The notes below the pieces were generated by a model. It was not told the DNA's origin. It did not search any database and saw only the letters and a list, made by a program, of their open reading frames with translations. Both the position numbers and the translations under genes were made by a program. Positions 54,538 to 64,000 of a stretch of DNA of 64,000 bases are shown piece after piece. The DNA is from Heracleum sosnowskyi (taxonomy: Eukaryota > Streptophyta > Magnoliopsida > Apiales > Apiaceae): assembly GCA_030848705.1 (NCBI GenBank), contig CM061244.1, positions 114,749,111-114,813,110 on the forward strand. The letters run 5' to 3'. Position 1 is the first letter of the stretch. Each line of letters begins with the position of its first letter.

Positions 54538-55069
54538 TATTGTGGATTAAAAAACGTACTTGTGAATTTACTGCTATGGTTTAGGAGCTTTCGAGCTTTA
54601 ATGGTTGTTCTCGTGTTTCGTGACTAAATCGATCCTCACAAGATGCCTACGTATCTCAATCAATGCTGAGAATCAAGCCAGAAAACGTAGTTCTATTGTG
54701 AAGGATCAGGGTCCTTATATAGGCGTCAAGAGCCCTGTATTTAGAGTATGTTTAGCAGACTTAACGAATAAGTCTCCTCCTTGATAGTGGATAAACATTG
54801 TATTTCTTGGTGGGCAAGTCTTTTCCTTGTCGTGGGATAAGGACTGTAACTCATTATTTCTTTTATTTGGGATTCTAGATCCTTCTTTGAAGAATTTACC
54901 ATATTTTGGACTCCTTTCATGAGCTGTATATTTTCCCTATTTATTAATTACGAAATTAATAAATAATTAAGGTTTCGGGCCTTGTTTATTTAGCCATAGT
55001 CTTGGACCAATGTATGTCTAATTAATAAATCATTAATTACACTTCCAGGGTTATTTTTAGCCCATATCA
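54538..55069 (-). repeat. Tat element 5' LTR
   Basis: This is an uninterrupted LTR of 532 bp. It starts TGATATGGG on the minus strand and ends CCACAATA, where the 3' copy has CCACAACA. It is flanked by the target duplication ATATT at 55070-55074. Confidence 0.93.
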
Positions 55070-55074
55070 ATATT

Positions 55075-57461
55075 ATAGTATTATTGTTGTACTAAAATAT
55101 ATTATATTATTATGATACCATATTTGGTTCACATCTTTTTTTGGTTCCATGCCTAAAATCATATCTCATGTAGAATTCTATATTATAATTTTTTTTAAAT
55201 AAAATTCTATTCTCATGTAAAAATCATATCTCACATTAAATTCTATGTTTAAAAAAATATTAATCTAAAAAATATTATAATATTATTATTGTCCTAAAAT
55301 ATATTATATTATTATTATACTCATTAACGTCACATCATATTACCCTAGACCCAATTATAATCACTTAGTTGTTAAATCAAGATACTAATCTCAATCTATC
55401 ATTGAATAAAGTTAATCTAAAATATATTATAGTATTATTATTGTATCAAATCTTTTTTTATTATTATATCTATCAGCCTCACAATCACAATCAGATCAGC
55501 CATCAGACCCGATTATAATTACTTAGTTGCTGAAACAAGATTCACCAGACCCGATTATAATCACTTTGTTGTTGAATCAAGATACTAATCTCAATATATT
55601 TTATAGTTCTAAATTTGTTATCTTAATCTACTGGAACATCTACCAATACTCTCATCTCTAGGTATCATTCTCTTTCTAACTCTCTTGAATATATTTTGAG
55701 TATAATTCTTAGTTTTATGTCTGATCAAGCTGAAAATATGTGCTATTTTTTTTAAATTCTTTTTCTACTCATACAATAATTTACTTCCACATCAATCCGT
55801 TTATTTGCTTGACTAATGGAGCTTGAATGCTATAATTCATATTTAGTTTCTCATCAATTCACGCAGAATTTGCAGTATTAGAAGTGATAAATAATACTAT
55901 GTTATTATAAGCAAACTAAATAATTTTATTTTTTATTTTTACCCATCTAAAATTTATATTGTAATTATAATTCTATTATTATAACTTTATTTATATTAAT
56001 TAAATAATTTAAATTTTTAAATAAATTAACTAGGTCCGTACTTCGCACGAATTATCTTTGATATTAATTAATTTTTAACCAAAATTTAGTAAACTTGATC
56101 GGTAAAAGTCAAAACAAAATTATTATTTTAAAACAAAAAATTTAAAGGTACATGGCATTTTTGCAGAGTCCTTGTCAGGGTTTATGTACCGGGGAGTGTG
56201 ACATGAAAAATGGGACTCCGATGTTCCAGATACTTAGGACAAATTGTATACCCTTAATCTTCATTAAGTAATAATCGATAATATTATTAAAATAATATTT
56301 TTTCTCGATTTTAACATAAAAAAGACAATATAATTTTACTCTTGTTAAAGTAATAAATTCAATAAAATGATATTTTTTCTTGATCCCAAAATTATTACTT
56401 TAAAAAAGTTTAACTTAACTTTATACTCTATTCTGTTTGATTTGTCTTTTGCAGTTGTAACAATGTAAAATATTGCATGATTTGATTTAGGTTTAATAAT
56501 TCGTTCATGTTGACTTTCGTGTATTTAAATTCAAAATCACAGGGTTCATGTTATTTCTTGTTCGTGTACCTTCATGTCGTCTACTTTTCGTGTCGTGTTT
56601 TCGTGTAATTTTAATTAATAATAAGAATAAAAATAAATAAGTAAATGTATTGAAATATTAAAACTTTTGGTAATATTTTTACAAATATGTATTAAAAATA
56701 TATATTTACATAATATATAAATAATATTACAAATTTATGTATAATTACGTATATAAATGTTAAATATCTAATAAAAATATTAAAATATTTAATATAAATA
56801 TTATTTATTTATTTAGTGTATTTCGTGTCGTTTCATGTACTTGAAGGGTAATCACAAAATCAACACTAAATCTTGATCGTGTGCGTGTTTGTGTACTTTG
56901 ATTTCATGTACTAGAATAACAAACCCAAGCACTAAATTAAATTTTCGTGTTATTTGATGTTATGTCGAATTTTACCGAGTCTAATTTGATTGTGCGAGAA
57001 CTCGAGAATATATTTCTGTAGTACGACATTTTAGGTACCCTCATCGTGGTCGTTCGTTTTCAAGGTTCGAAACTTCGAATGGATTGAAAGCCCATAGATA
57101 ATGGGCCGTTTATCTATCTTAAAAACTACTAGTAAGAAGGATGAAAGGCCGTTTATCTACTACCCATAGATAGTGGTCATTTACTGTTTTTGTAATTTTA
57201 AAGTACAATACAACAAGGCTTTGCATGAGTTATTAGCTGGGCTTAAAACTGAAGTATATATTTGGGCTTGTGGGGGCAATGCATGTAAAATCCGAAAATG
57301 CCCTTCCCTAAAACTGGTAAGTGTATATAGAGCTGGCAATGCTGTTAGATACGTACTACAAACTATAACAAACATCTGTAATGCTGGCATGCAGCATTGC
57401 ATTAACATGATCAATCGAACTAACAATTAAAAAATTACATGATTAACAATCTCTAATACAG
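55075..57461. other. AT-rich intergenic DNA with short repeats
   Basis: The tract continues the repeat array cut at 7620 (to about 55300). It then has four copies of an AGACCCRATTATAATYACTT motif (55349, 55507, 55548 and a variant). No gene was recognised. A possible Helitron terminus lies at about 56030. ORFs between 57173 and 57430 have no recognisable content. Confidence 0.6.
56030..56052 (-). mobile_element. Possible Helitron 3' terminus
   Basis: On the minus strand a short hairpin (CGTGC-GAA-GTACG) is followed by GAC and CTAG, then T. This resembles the hairpin plus CTRR end of plant Helitrons. No TC-type 5' end was found on the right, so the call is tentative. Confidence 0.25.
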
Positions 57462-57715
57462 GACATCTCTACTATTTATTGATAAGCTGGGAAACTCGAT
57501 GGTTTCCTGAATGCCGGAGCGGATACAAAAACCTTGATCTATTGAAGTGTGAAAATGCAGGTGCTTTAACAAGTAAGGAGAAATATGTAGCTTGGTCTTA
57601 AAGCGTCAAAAAACTTGCAATTACCGCCCCCACCACCGCCCATCAAGAAACTTGCACCGCATTGGAAACCTACTCCACAAGGACCGCCGCCCACCACCCA
57701 GCAATTGATCATCAC
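57462..57715 (+). pseudogene. Broken paralogue of the secreted-peptide gene (second exon only)
   Basis: After an acceptor-like CTCTAATACAG the frame reads RWFPECRSGYKNLDLLKCEN. This aligns with RWFSDCRSGHRKLSLLNCES of the intact gene at 59310. It continues to VAWS, where a TAA (57599-57601) replaces an expected sense codon. One extra base in the following A-run then shifts the frame. After the shift the sequence is LPPPPPPIKKLAPHW, matching the Pro-rich end of the intact copy. No first exon with a signal peptide was found upstream. Confidence 0.65.
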
Positions 57716-58507
57716 CGGACAATGATACAATGTACTTGGGTTTGTATTACTAAAGAAAAATCGTCTTACTTTCATTAGAAAAAATAAAATCCGTCTTACT
57801 TTCATTTTTCAATTATATTATGATAGTTTTTTTAGTTAGTTGTATTTAAAGAATGTGTGAAAAAATTCATTCTTAAAATTTCTGGCAACAAAAGGATGAG
57901 GACAATTTTGTTGAGATCATTTGACCATATAAAAAGTATGTGGTTATAAACTTGTAATGATAATTTAGATTCACTCGCCATAATTTAAAATCTTTATGAA
58001 ACAAACATGCATCCTTAATTTAAGAAGCGAATTACGTAAACTGAGATTTGTGCATTACGTAAGTGAGATCAGAAGCGACTTATGAATCCAATTGGCTCTG
58101 TCAAAACTACTTTAAGAAAGACCGACAAATCTAAACCCTAAAATGTTCATGCACCATCCACTTCACACGGCATTGGCATGTCCACTGAACGGAACTGGCA
58201 CTGTGATTGATATGGAGTCCTTTCGACGCACTCCTTGATTACGCTTTTGTTGACATCGAAGAAGCTCCTTCTCCCCCCCTACGCAAATTTGATCATCAGA
58301 TCACCTTTTATCAAATTCAGCAAAAGATAAACAAACATTCTACCAAACGGATTTGACGGTATATTGCTTCTAAAATTCATAATAACGACATGATAACGAT
58401 ATTTCTGATTGCTCCTTTAATATTTCTGATTGTTCCCTTAAAGAAAGATTTTGAAACTATAACCTGTATTAATCTACAGATGTTTCTACCAACAAGTTAG
58501 ATATATA
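57716..58507. other. Intergenic DNA
   Basis: About 790 bp with no recognisable gene, RNA or mobile element. Confidence 0.5.
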
Positions 58508-58757
58508 CTCCCTCTGTCCCTCTAGATTATATACATTGGAGGACGAGGGCTCGGCACGCATTTTAAGGCTCTATAAAGTATAGTTCCATAATTTTTTTTA
58601 AATTTTTTTTTCTTCTGAATTAAAATTTAAAATTTACATTTTTATTCAAAGAAAAAATAATTTTAAAATAAGTTATAGAACTATACTTTATATACACCTT
58701 AAAATACGTGCCAAACAGTGAGAAAAAACTGTATAAAATTGAGTGGGACGGAGGGAG
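58508..58757. mobile_element. Stowaway-like MITE (250 bp)
   Basis: Terminal inverted repeats are CTCCCTCTGTCCC and the complement of GGGACGGAGGGAG, flanked by TA on both sides (58506-58507 and 58758-58759). The interior is also inverted: GTATAGTTCCATAA on the left pairs with TTATAGAACTATAC on the right, so the whole unit folds back. It has no coding capacity and would depend on a Tc1/mariner-type transposase elsewhere. Confidence 0.85.
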
Positions 58758-59146
58758 TATGTTTTAGTACTTTTCGGGTTGAAAGTACATCCCCTGAATA
58801 TAGTATAGCTCGATCATTCGGACACATTATTGTTTGTACCTAAAATTCTCAATAAAATGATGGATCCTGCATACATAAATATGCATTCACTAATTATAAT
58901 TTGACATATGTCTTGCCTTTCTGAATTTTGGGAAATTTTTTTAAATTCTCTTGCATTACCCTATAAAAAAATGTTTAGATACTTTTCTTGTTATCAAACT
59001 TGTTAATAAGCCTAAATAGTCTCGAGCATGTGAGTAAGTTGTGTTATTTCGAAGGAAAGTACTAGGATTATATTCACAGTACCTTCCCCTGGATTCAAGG
59101 GTTCCCCTCTTTTTAATAATTCACACTTGCACACTTACACAAACAC

Positions 59147-59158
59147 TATATATATTCA
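59147..59158 (+). promoter_or_regulatory. Probable TATA box of the secreted-peptide gene
   Basis: ACTATATATATT lies about 150-160 bp upstream of the ATG. The open frame between 59041 and 59313 overlaps this site and ends at the start codon; it is taken as promoter and leader. Confidence 0.4.
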
Positions 59159-59309
59159 TTGATAATAAACATATTACAAATTTAACCATTGCTAAAAACT
59201 TCAAAACAAAAAACAAAATACTTTTAATTTCGCTTCTTTATATATCTCTCATATCTGTAGTGACAGACTACATTACTGGTGATCTTCTAATTGAGCAGCA
59301 AAACAACTC

Positions 59310-59776
59310 ATGAAAATGGCATTTCTTACAAACCACAATGTTGTTGTACTTGTATTGATCCTCATATCATTTTATGGTGCTCGGACCACTTCTGCCTCCT
59401 CACTGCATCAACGTACGTGCAGTTTTTTTTTTAACATATAACAATATTTCAACACATAAATGTGTTTGCATATCGCGCTCTCTAGACTCTACGCGAGTGA
59501 GATTATATGTTGGGTATATATGTTTGGTTATCTGATTGAGTTATATATGCATGATATGTTTTAACAGGTGAGAAGCAAAACTGGAGGTGGTTTTCGGATT
59601 GTCGGAGTGGACATAGAAAGTTGAGTCTTCTGAACTGTGAAAGTGGAGGTGGTTCGGTAAACAAGGAAAGAGCTTTTTGGTCTGAAAGTCTCAAAACATC
59701 GCTATCGCCACCACCACCACCTTTCAAGCACGTTGCACCACATGCTGGAATTGCTTCACCGCCCCGCAAAGAATAA
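59310..59776 (+). CDS. Small secreted peptide precursor, two exons, 103 aa, unknown family
   Basis: Exons are 59310-59412 and 59568-59776, with a GT/AG intron of 155 bp (C/GTACGT...TTTTAACAG). The joined frame is 312 nt including TAA. Exon 1 gives MKMAF and a hydrophobic core (VVVLVLILISFYGA), then a likely signal-peptidase site after TTSA. Exon 2 gives a basic and aromatic segment (EKQNWRWF), two cysteines in DCRSGHRKLSLLNCE, and a Pro-rich end SPPPPPFKHVAPHAGIASPPRKE. AATAAA overlaps the stop codon. The layout (signal peptide, variable middle, short Pro-rich conserved end) is that of a plant signalling-peptide precursor. The end is not a CLE, CEP, IDA, PIP, PSY or RGF motif that I know. A broken tandem paralogue lies 1.8 kb upstream and shares the Cys segment and the Pro-rich end. 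Confidence 0.7.
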
Positions 59777-60017
59777 ATCCGATGACCAAATATGTCCTAG
59801 ATCACATATATAGTTGGGAAAATATAGAAGAACAGGAAATTTCTTTAAAGAATGAAGATACAAAATTACACATGATTGAAAATGCTAGGATATATACCAC
59901 ATTGTTTCGACACTTTTAAAGTTATCAATTAAGTTATTTAAACAAATAACAATTTATATGCAATAACATGTAACTTATTAATATTTAAAGGCTCCTGCCT
60001 GCATTGAAGGAACTATA
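59777..60017. other. 3' flank between peptide gene and copia-4
   Basis: This AT-rich stretch of 241 bp holds nothing recognisable beyond the probable 3' UTR. Confidence 0.5.
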
Positions 60018-60343
60018 TGTTGAAATAAATAATCTTTCACTCTATTTATTATTTGTTTTCAGTAATGTTTTAGTATTTGATTTGGTCAAGTGTCTCAGAG
60101 AGAGTTTTTAGGAGCACTTGTTAATAATGCTAAGAGGTAGAGTAAGACTAGAACATTGAGGGAGAAGTCTGTTTCCTAGTTTACAGACACGTAGAGTTGC
60201 ATTCTTTTTATTTGTATCAGTACTTTCATTTCAAGCAATAAGATAAGCAAAGGTTTTATCCCAGTACGTACTATAGCTGTGTGTCTTAGTTTACGTACTT
60301 AGAGTATATACAAACGTTGTGTGTTTACAGGCTCTAAACAACA
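60018..60343 (+). repeat. Copia-4 5' LTR (probable, 326 bp)
   Basis: The right end is fixed by the PBS. The left end is placed at the only TGTTGA start that pairs with the CAACA end. Without the other LTR the left boundary is an estimate. Confidence 0.7.
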
Positions 60344-60345
60344 CT

Positions 60346-60357
60346 TGGTATCAGAGC
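60346..60357 (+). promoter_or_regulatory. Copia-4 primer-binding site
   Basis: TGGTATCAGAGC begins two bases after the LTR end and is complementary to tRNA-iMet. Confidence 0.92.
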
Positions 60358-60384
60358 TAGTGTCTACAGTCCTTACGAGTACGC

Positions 60385-61833
60385 ATGTCAAAGGCAGCTA
60401 CGATGGATGTGGGGAAAAGCAAGGGAGGTACAATGGGCTTGAGTTATCCAATGTTAACCAGAGCCAACTACACCGTTTGGTCCATGAAAATGAAAGTTTT
60501 CATGCAAGCGCACGCTGTTTGGGAGGCAGTAGAGCCGGCTGATCCAAAGGCAACAGTGGAAGAAAGAATGGACAAAGTAGCTCTTGTTATGATCTACCAG
60601 AGCATCCCAGAAGAGATGCTGCTCTCACTCTCGGAAAAGAAACAGGCCAAGGACGCATGGGATGCTATAAAAACCATATGTCTGGGTGCGGATAAGGTGA
60701 AGGCAGCCAATGTGCAAACCTTGAAATCAGAATTTGAAGCTCTAAGCATGAAGGACTCAGAGTTGCTGGATGACTTTAGCATGAAGCTCGTTGGGCTGGT
60801 GACGAATATTCGAGCCCTTGGAGAAGACATTAAGGAAGCATGTGTGGTTAAGAAACTTTTGCGTGCCGTTCCTCAAAAGTTCCTACAAATAGCATCTACT
60901 ATGGAGCAATTTGGGAACCTGGAAACTATGACTGTAGAGGAGGTGATCGGTTCACTCAAGGCGCATGAAGAAAGGATTAAAGGGAACACGGAGAATGCTG
61001 GTAGCCAGCTACTGCTCACTGAAGACGAATGGATCAAAAGAGAAGGCAGTGAGGGTAAACTGCTTCTTACCAGAGAAGAATGGCTCTAGCGAGCGAACAA
61101 AGGAAGCACTGGAGGAACCTCAAACACAAGGGGTCGCGTGGGAAGAGATAAGAGTCGAATCAGGTGCTACAATTGTCATGTGTACGGTCATTATGCAGCT
61201 GAGTGCAGAAGACTGAGAAGAGATGGAGAGAGTAGACAAGAAGCTCTCATGGCAAAGGCTGAGGAGGACGAGCCAGCCCTACTGTTGGCTAAACATGACA
61301 AGGAAAGCAGTGAGTTGATGCTGAACGAAGGACGAGTGACACCTACACTGAAAACAGATGCGAAGGAAAGGAAAGTGAGCTCGAATATGTGGTACTTAGA
61401 CAACGGAGCAAGTAATCATATGACGGGTGACAAGGAGAAATTTACAGAGCTAAATGAAAGTACAACATGATTGGTGAAATTTGGGGATGGGTCGACCGTC
61501 AAGATTGAAGGGAAAGGATCAATAACATTCACGTGCAAGAACGGAGAAGAACGCACAGTTCATGAGGTACTCTACATTCCCTCTCTCTACAGTAATATAA
61601 TCAGTTTGGGGCAACTCTCGGAGGAAGGAAATGAAGTAGTATTGAAAGGAAATTATCTGTGGGTGTTCGAACAAACGGGAAAACTCCTCATGAAAGTGAA
61701 AAGATCACAAAATAGGCTGTATAAGTTAATTGCAGAAACTGTAAAGCCCAAGTGTTTACTGTCTAAGGCAGAAGAAATTTCGAGTCTATGGCACACTCGT
61801 TTAGGGCATGTAACTACTTGTCTATGGAGTTGA
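60385..61833 (+). pseudogene. gag: Copia-4 Gag and protease, two nonsense codons
   Basis: From the ATG at 60385 the gag domain is clear (NYTVWSMKMKVFMQA, AKDAWDAIKTICLG, MTVEEVIGSLKAHEERIKG). A TAG at 61087-61089 and a TGA at 61468-61470 are in the same frame as what follows. The zinc knuckle is CYNCHVYGHYAAEC and the protease core is WYLDNGASNHMTG. A 1-base frameshift just after LGHV (about 61808) leads into the integrase. Confidence 0.85.
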
Positions 61834-64000
61834 TGTACAGAAACATGATGGTGTATGGCATACCCAGCATCTCACAGCCGAAAGAAGTGTGCAGGGGATG
61901 CCTTGTATCAAAGCAAGTGAGGAAATCATTCCCTCAAAGGGCGAGTTACAGTGCAACCAAAGCATTGCAACTGGTACACGGGGACTTGTGTGGGCCTATT
62001 GAGCCAACGACACCTGGAGGAAACAAATATTTTTTCCTTTTGGTGGATGATTTCAGTCGGGTGATGTGGGTGTACATGCTTAAAAACAAAAGTGATGCTT
62101 TTGGTGTGTTTAAGAAGTTTCGAGCACAAGTCGAAGATGGTGAAGATAGGAAGATAAGGACGTTTAGAAGTGATCGTGGAGGGGAATTCACGTCGAAGGA
62201 ATTCACTACTTATTGCGAGGATGCTGGAATTGAGAGACACTTCACCGCACCATACACACCCCAACAAAATGGGGTGGTGGAGCGCAGAAATCGGACTGTC
62301 GTGGAGATGACGCGTAGCTATTTAAAAGAAATGGAGATGTCAGGGATGTTTTGGGGTGAAGCTATTCGCCATACTGTGTACATTCTGAACCGGTTGCCAA
62401 CTCGTGCTCTATCAAACCAGACTCCTTATGAGGTTTGGACTGGAAACAAACCAAACTTGAATCACCTGCATGTATTTGGGTGCTTGACACACATGAAGAT
62501 CCCTAAGGAACATATAAAGAAGCTGGATGACAGGAGTATGCAGGTTGTGAACCTGGTACTAAAGCGTATAGGTTATATGACCCGGAAGGGAAATGCATCT
62601 ATGTCAGTAGGGACGTTGTGTTCGAAGAGATGAAACCCTGGTCCTGGCACCAACATGAAGGAAGTGTCGAGTCTGGGTTGGGTGAGTTTTCAGTCCCAGA
62701 CAGCTTGGAAAAGAACAGTGAAGAGTGTGGAAATTCGGAAGACTCACACAGTAGGGAAAGCGAAGTAAGTGAACACATGACACCACCTCTATCTCCACAG
62801 TCACCTCAGTCCTTAGAAAGAGGATCAAATGGAGATGAAACACCAACTTCATCTCAGACGTCTGTAAATCGAATGAGTGCAGAAAGGTATGATGACAGTG
62901 GAGAGCCACGCAGGTTCAGGTCACTTAGAGAAGTATACGATGAGACAGAGGAAATGGAGATGGATGAAGAGCTGTTGTTTGCCGGTGTCGATGAGCCACA
63001 AAATTACGAACAAGCAGCAAAGGAAAGCAACTGGAGGTTGGCAATGGACAGGGAGATTGAATCCATCGAAAAGAATGGCACATGGGAGTTGACAGAGCTA
63101 CCAAAGGGACATAAGGTAATTGATTTGAATTGGATATTTAAATTGAAGAAGGATGTCGATGGAAAGACTGTCAAGCACAAGGCACGTTTAGTTGCGAAGG
63201 GATATGTACAGGAGCAAGGTATAGATTACGATGAAGTATTCGCTCCAGTCACGCGACTTGAGACGGTTCTACTATTATTAGCATTGGTAGCAAAGAACGA
63301 TTGGCAAATACACCACCTTGATGTAAAAACGGCGTTTCTTAATGGAGATATCAGTGAAGAGGTATACGTAGCACAACCTAAGGGGTACTCGAAGGAGGGA
63401 CATGAGAAACTGGTTTATAAGCTTAATAAGGCCATGTATGGCCTTCGACAGGCGCCTAGGGCATGGTATGCTAAACTGAACAGTTGCTTGGAGACACTTG
63501 GATTTCAGAGATGTCCATCAGAGCATGATGTGTACACCCGTCGTGACAAAGAAGGTGTGCTAATAATTGGCGTATATGTCGATGATATCTTGGTGACAGG
63601 TACAAACATTTCGAGCATTGAAATGTTCAAGAAGCAGATGAACAAAGTCTTTGAAATGAGTGACCTGAGGCAGCTAACGTACTATCTGGGACTAGAAGTG
63701 AATCAGAAAGATGGCCATATTGAGTTAAAACAAACGGGTTATGAAAAGAAGATATTCAAGCAAGCTGGATTAGAAGAGTGTAATCCAACAAAATTCCCGA
63801 TGGACCCAAAGGAGCAGTTGACAAAGGACGAAGGAGGGAAGCGAGTGGATAGCACAACATACAGGAGTCTGGTAGGAGGTTTACGTTACTTGGTGTATAC
63901 TAGACCCGACATATCCTTTTCGGTTGGAATGGTGAGCAGATATATGGAGCATCCAACAGTACTACACATGAATGCGGTTAAGAGGATATTAAGGTATGTA
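61788..64000 (+). pseudogene. pol: Copia-4 integrase and reverse transcriptase, truncated by window edge
   Basis: The integrase block (61788-62633) has CRGCLVSKQ, HGDLCGPI, RSDRGGEF and NGVVERRNRTVVE. A net 1-base loss near 62550 moves the frame. From 62555 it is open to the window end: SRDVVFEEMKPW, NWIFKLKKD, HHLDVKTAFLNGD, GLRQAPRAWY, YVDDILVTG, YYLGLEV and TRPDISFSVGMVSRYM. Short direct repeats of CCTGG at the second break suggest loss by slippage (inference). Confidence 0.85.

Larger units (their letters stand above)
7621..55069 (-). mobile_element. Ty3/gypsy Tat-type LTR retrotransposon, host of the nest, decayed
   Basis: The element reads on the minus strand. LTRs are 54538-55069 (5') and 7621-7893 plus 19949-20207 (3', split by copia-1), both 532 bp. 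The target duplication ATATT lies at 7616-7620 and 55070-55074. Order on the minus strand is PBS, gag (Retrotrans_gag, CX..HX..C zinc finger), protease, RT, RNase H, a second archaeal-type RNase H, integrase, a tandem-repeat region with an antisense gene, PPT and LTR. The second RNase H and the long 3' region with antisense coding and tandem repeats are Tat-lineage hallmarks. About 33 LTR differences were counted by hand (roughly 6 %), and pol and gag carry several stops and frameshifts, so this is the oldest member of the nest. Confidence 0.9.
60018..64000 (+). mobile_element. Copia-4: decayed Ty1/copia element, right part outside window
   Basis: The probable 5' LTR is 60018-60343 (TGTTGAAATAA to CAACA). 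It is followed by the PBS, a short gag, protease, integrase, RT and part of RNase H. It is not a Sirevirus: gag is short with one zinc knuckle, and RT has YVDDILVTG. There are two in-frame stops and two frameshifts. The 3' LTR and target duplication cannot be seen. Confidence 0.9.

Noticed and set aside
59041..59313. 90-codon plus-strand ORF with a hydrophobic stretch
   Set aside because: It overlaps the TATA box and leader of the peptide gene. The start is not ATG and there is no further support.
59503..59769. 88-codon minus-strand ORF with a glycine run
   Set aside because: It is the shadow of the Pro-rich end of the secreted-peptide gene. The same applies to the minus ORF at 57566-57805 opposite the broken paralogue.

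Overview
This window is nuclear DNA from a eudicot plant. A TIR-NB-LRR (TNL) immune receptor gene sits at the left edge, a class that grasses lack. Most of the rest is LTR retrotransposons with plant-type tRNA-iMet primer sites, plus AT-rich intergenic DNA, MITEs and one small spliced gene. I could not fix the species.

Layout. (1) 1-6514, minus strand: a TNL gene with four visible exons. All splice sites and phases agree and there are no breaks; the 3' end lies outside the window. (2) 6515-7620: its promoter, a MITE-like piece and an AT-rich repeat tract. (3) 7621-55069: a four-element nest. The host is a Ty3/gypsy Tat-type element on the minus strand, with target duplication ATATT and LTRs of 532 bp that differ by about 6 %. 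Copia-1 (7894-19943, plus, duplication CTTGG) sits in the host's 3' LTR. Copia-2 (27707-52577, minus, duplication AAACT) sits between the host's gag zinc finger and protease. Copia-3 (40750-52526, plus, duplication AATTC) sits inside the 5' LTR of copia-2. Every boundary closes: the LTR halves sum exactly to the length of their partner (532, 609, 995 and 496 bp). (4) 55075-60017: AT-rich DNA, a possible Helitron end, a Stowaway-like MITE, and two related loci for a small secreted peptide, the first broken and the second intact. (5) 60018-64000: the 5' LTR, gag and most of pol of a decayed fourth copia element that runs off the window.

Copia-1, -2 and -3 are Sirevirus-like. They have long gag proteins with zinc knuckles, pol, and a very large third ORF (ORF3) downstream of pol. 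Copia-1 looks intact: its LTRs differ at one position in 609. ORF3 sits where an envelope-like gene is expected, but I see no transmembrane segment. Instead it has basic patches, a coiled coil and a conserved C-terminal domain.

The most unusual signal is a family of short motifs, different in each of the three Sirevirus-like elements. Each motif recurs in the LTR, gag tail, integrase-RT linker, pol/ORF3 gap and ORF3 of its own element, and is mostly inverted in the LTR compared with the interior. The form is an element-specific prefix followed by YTGAY. I propose, as inference, that this is a self-recognition code, possibly read by ORF3 or Gag.

Other notable items are an antisense gene with its own TATA box in copia-1, a spliced antisense gene in the Tat element flanked by an 80-bp tandem array, internal polypurine tracts, and the secreted-peptide pair.
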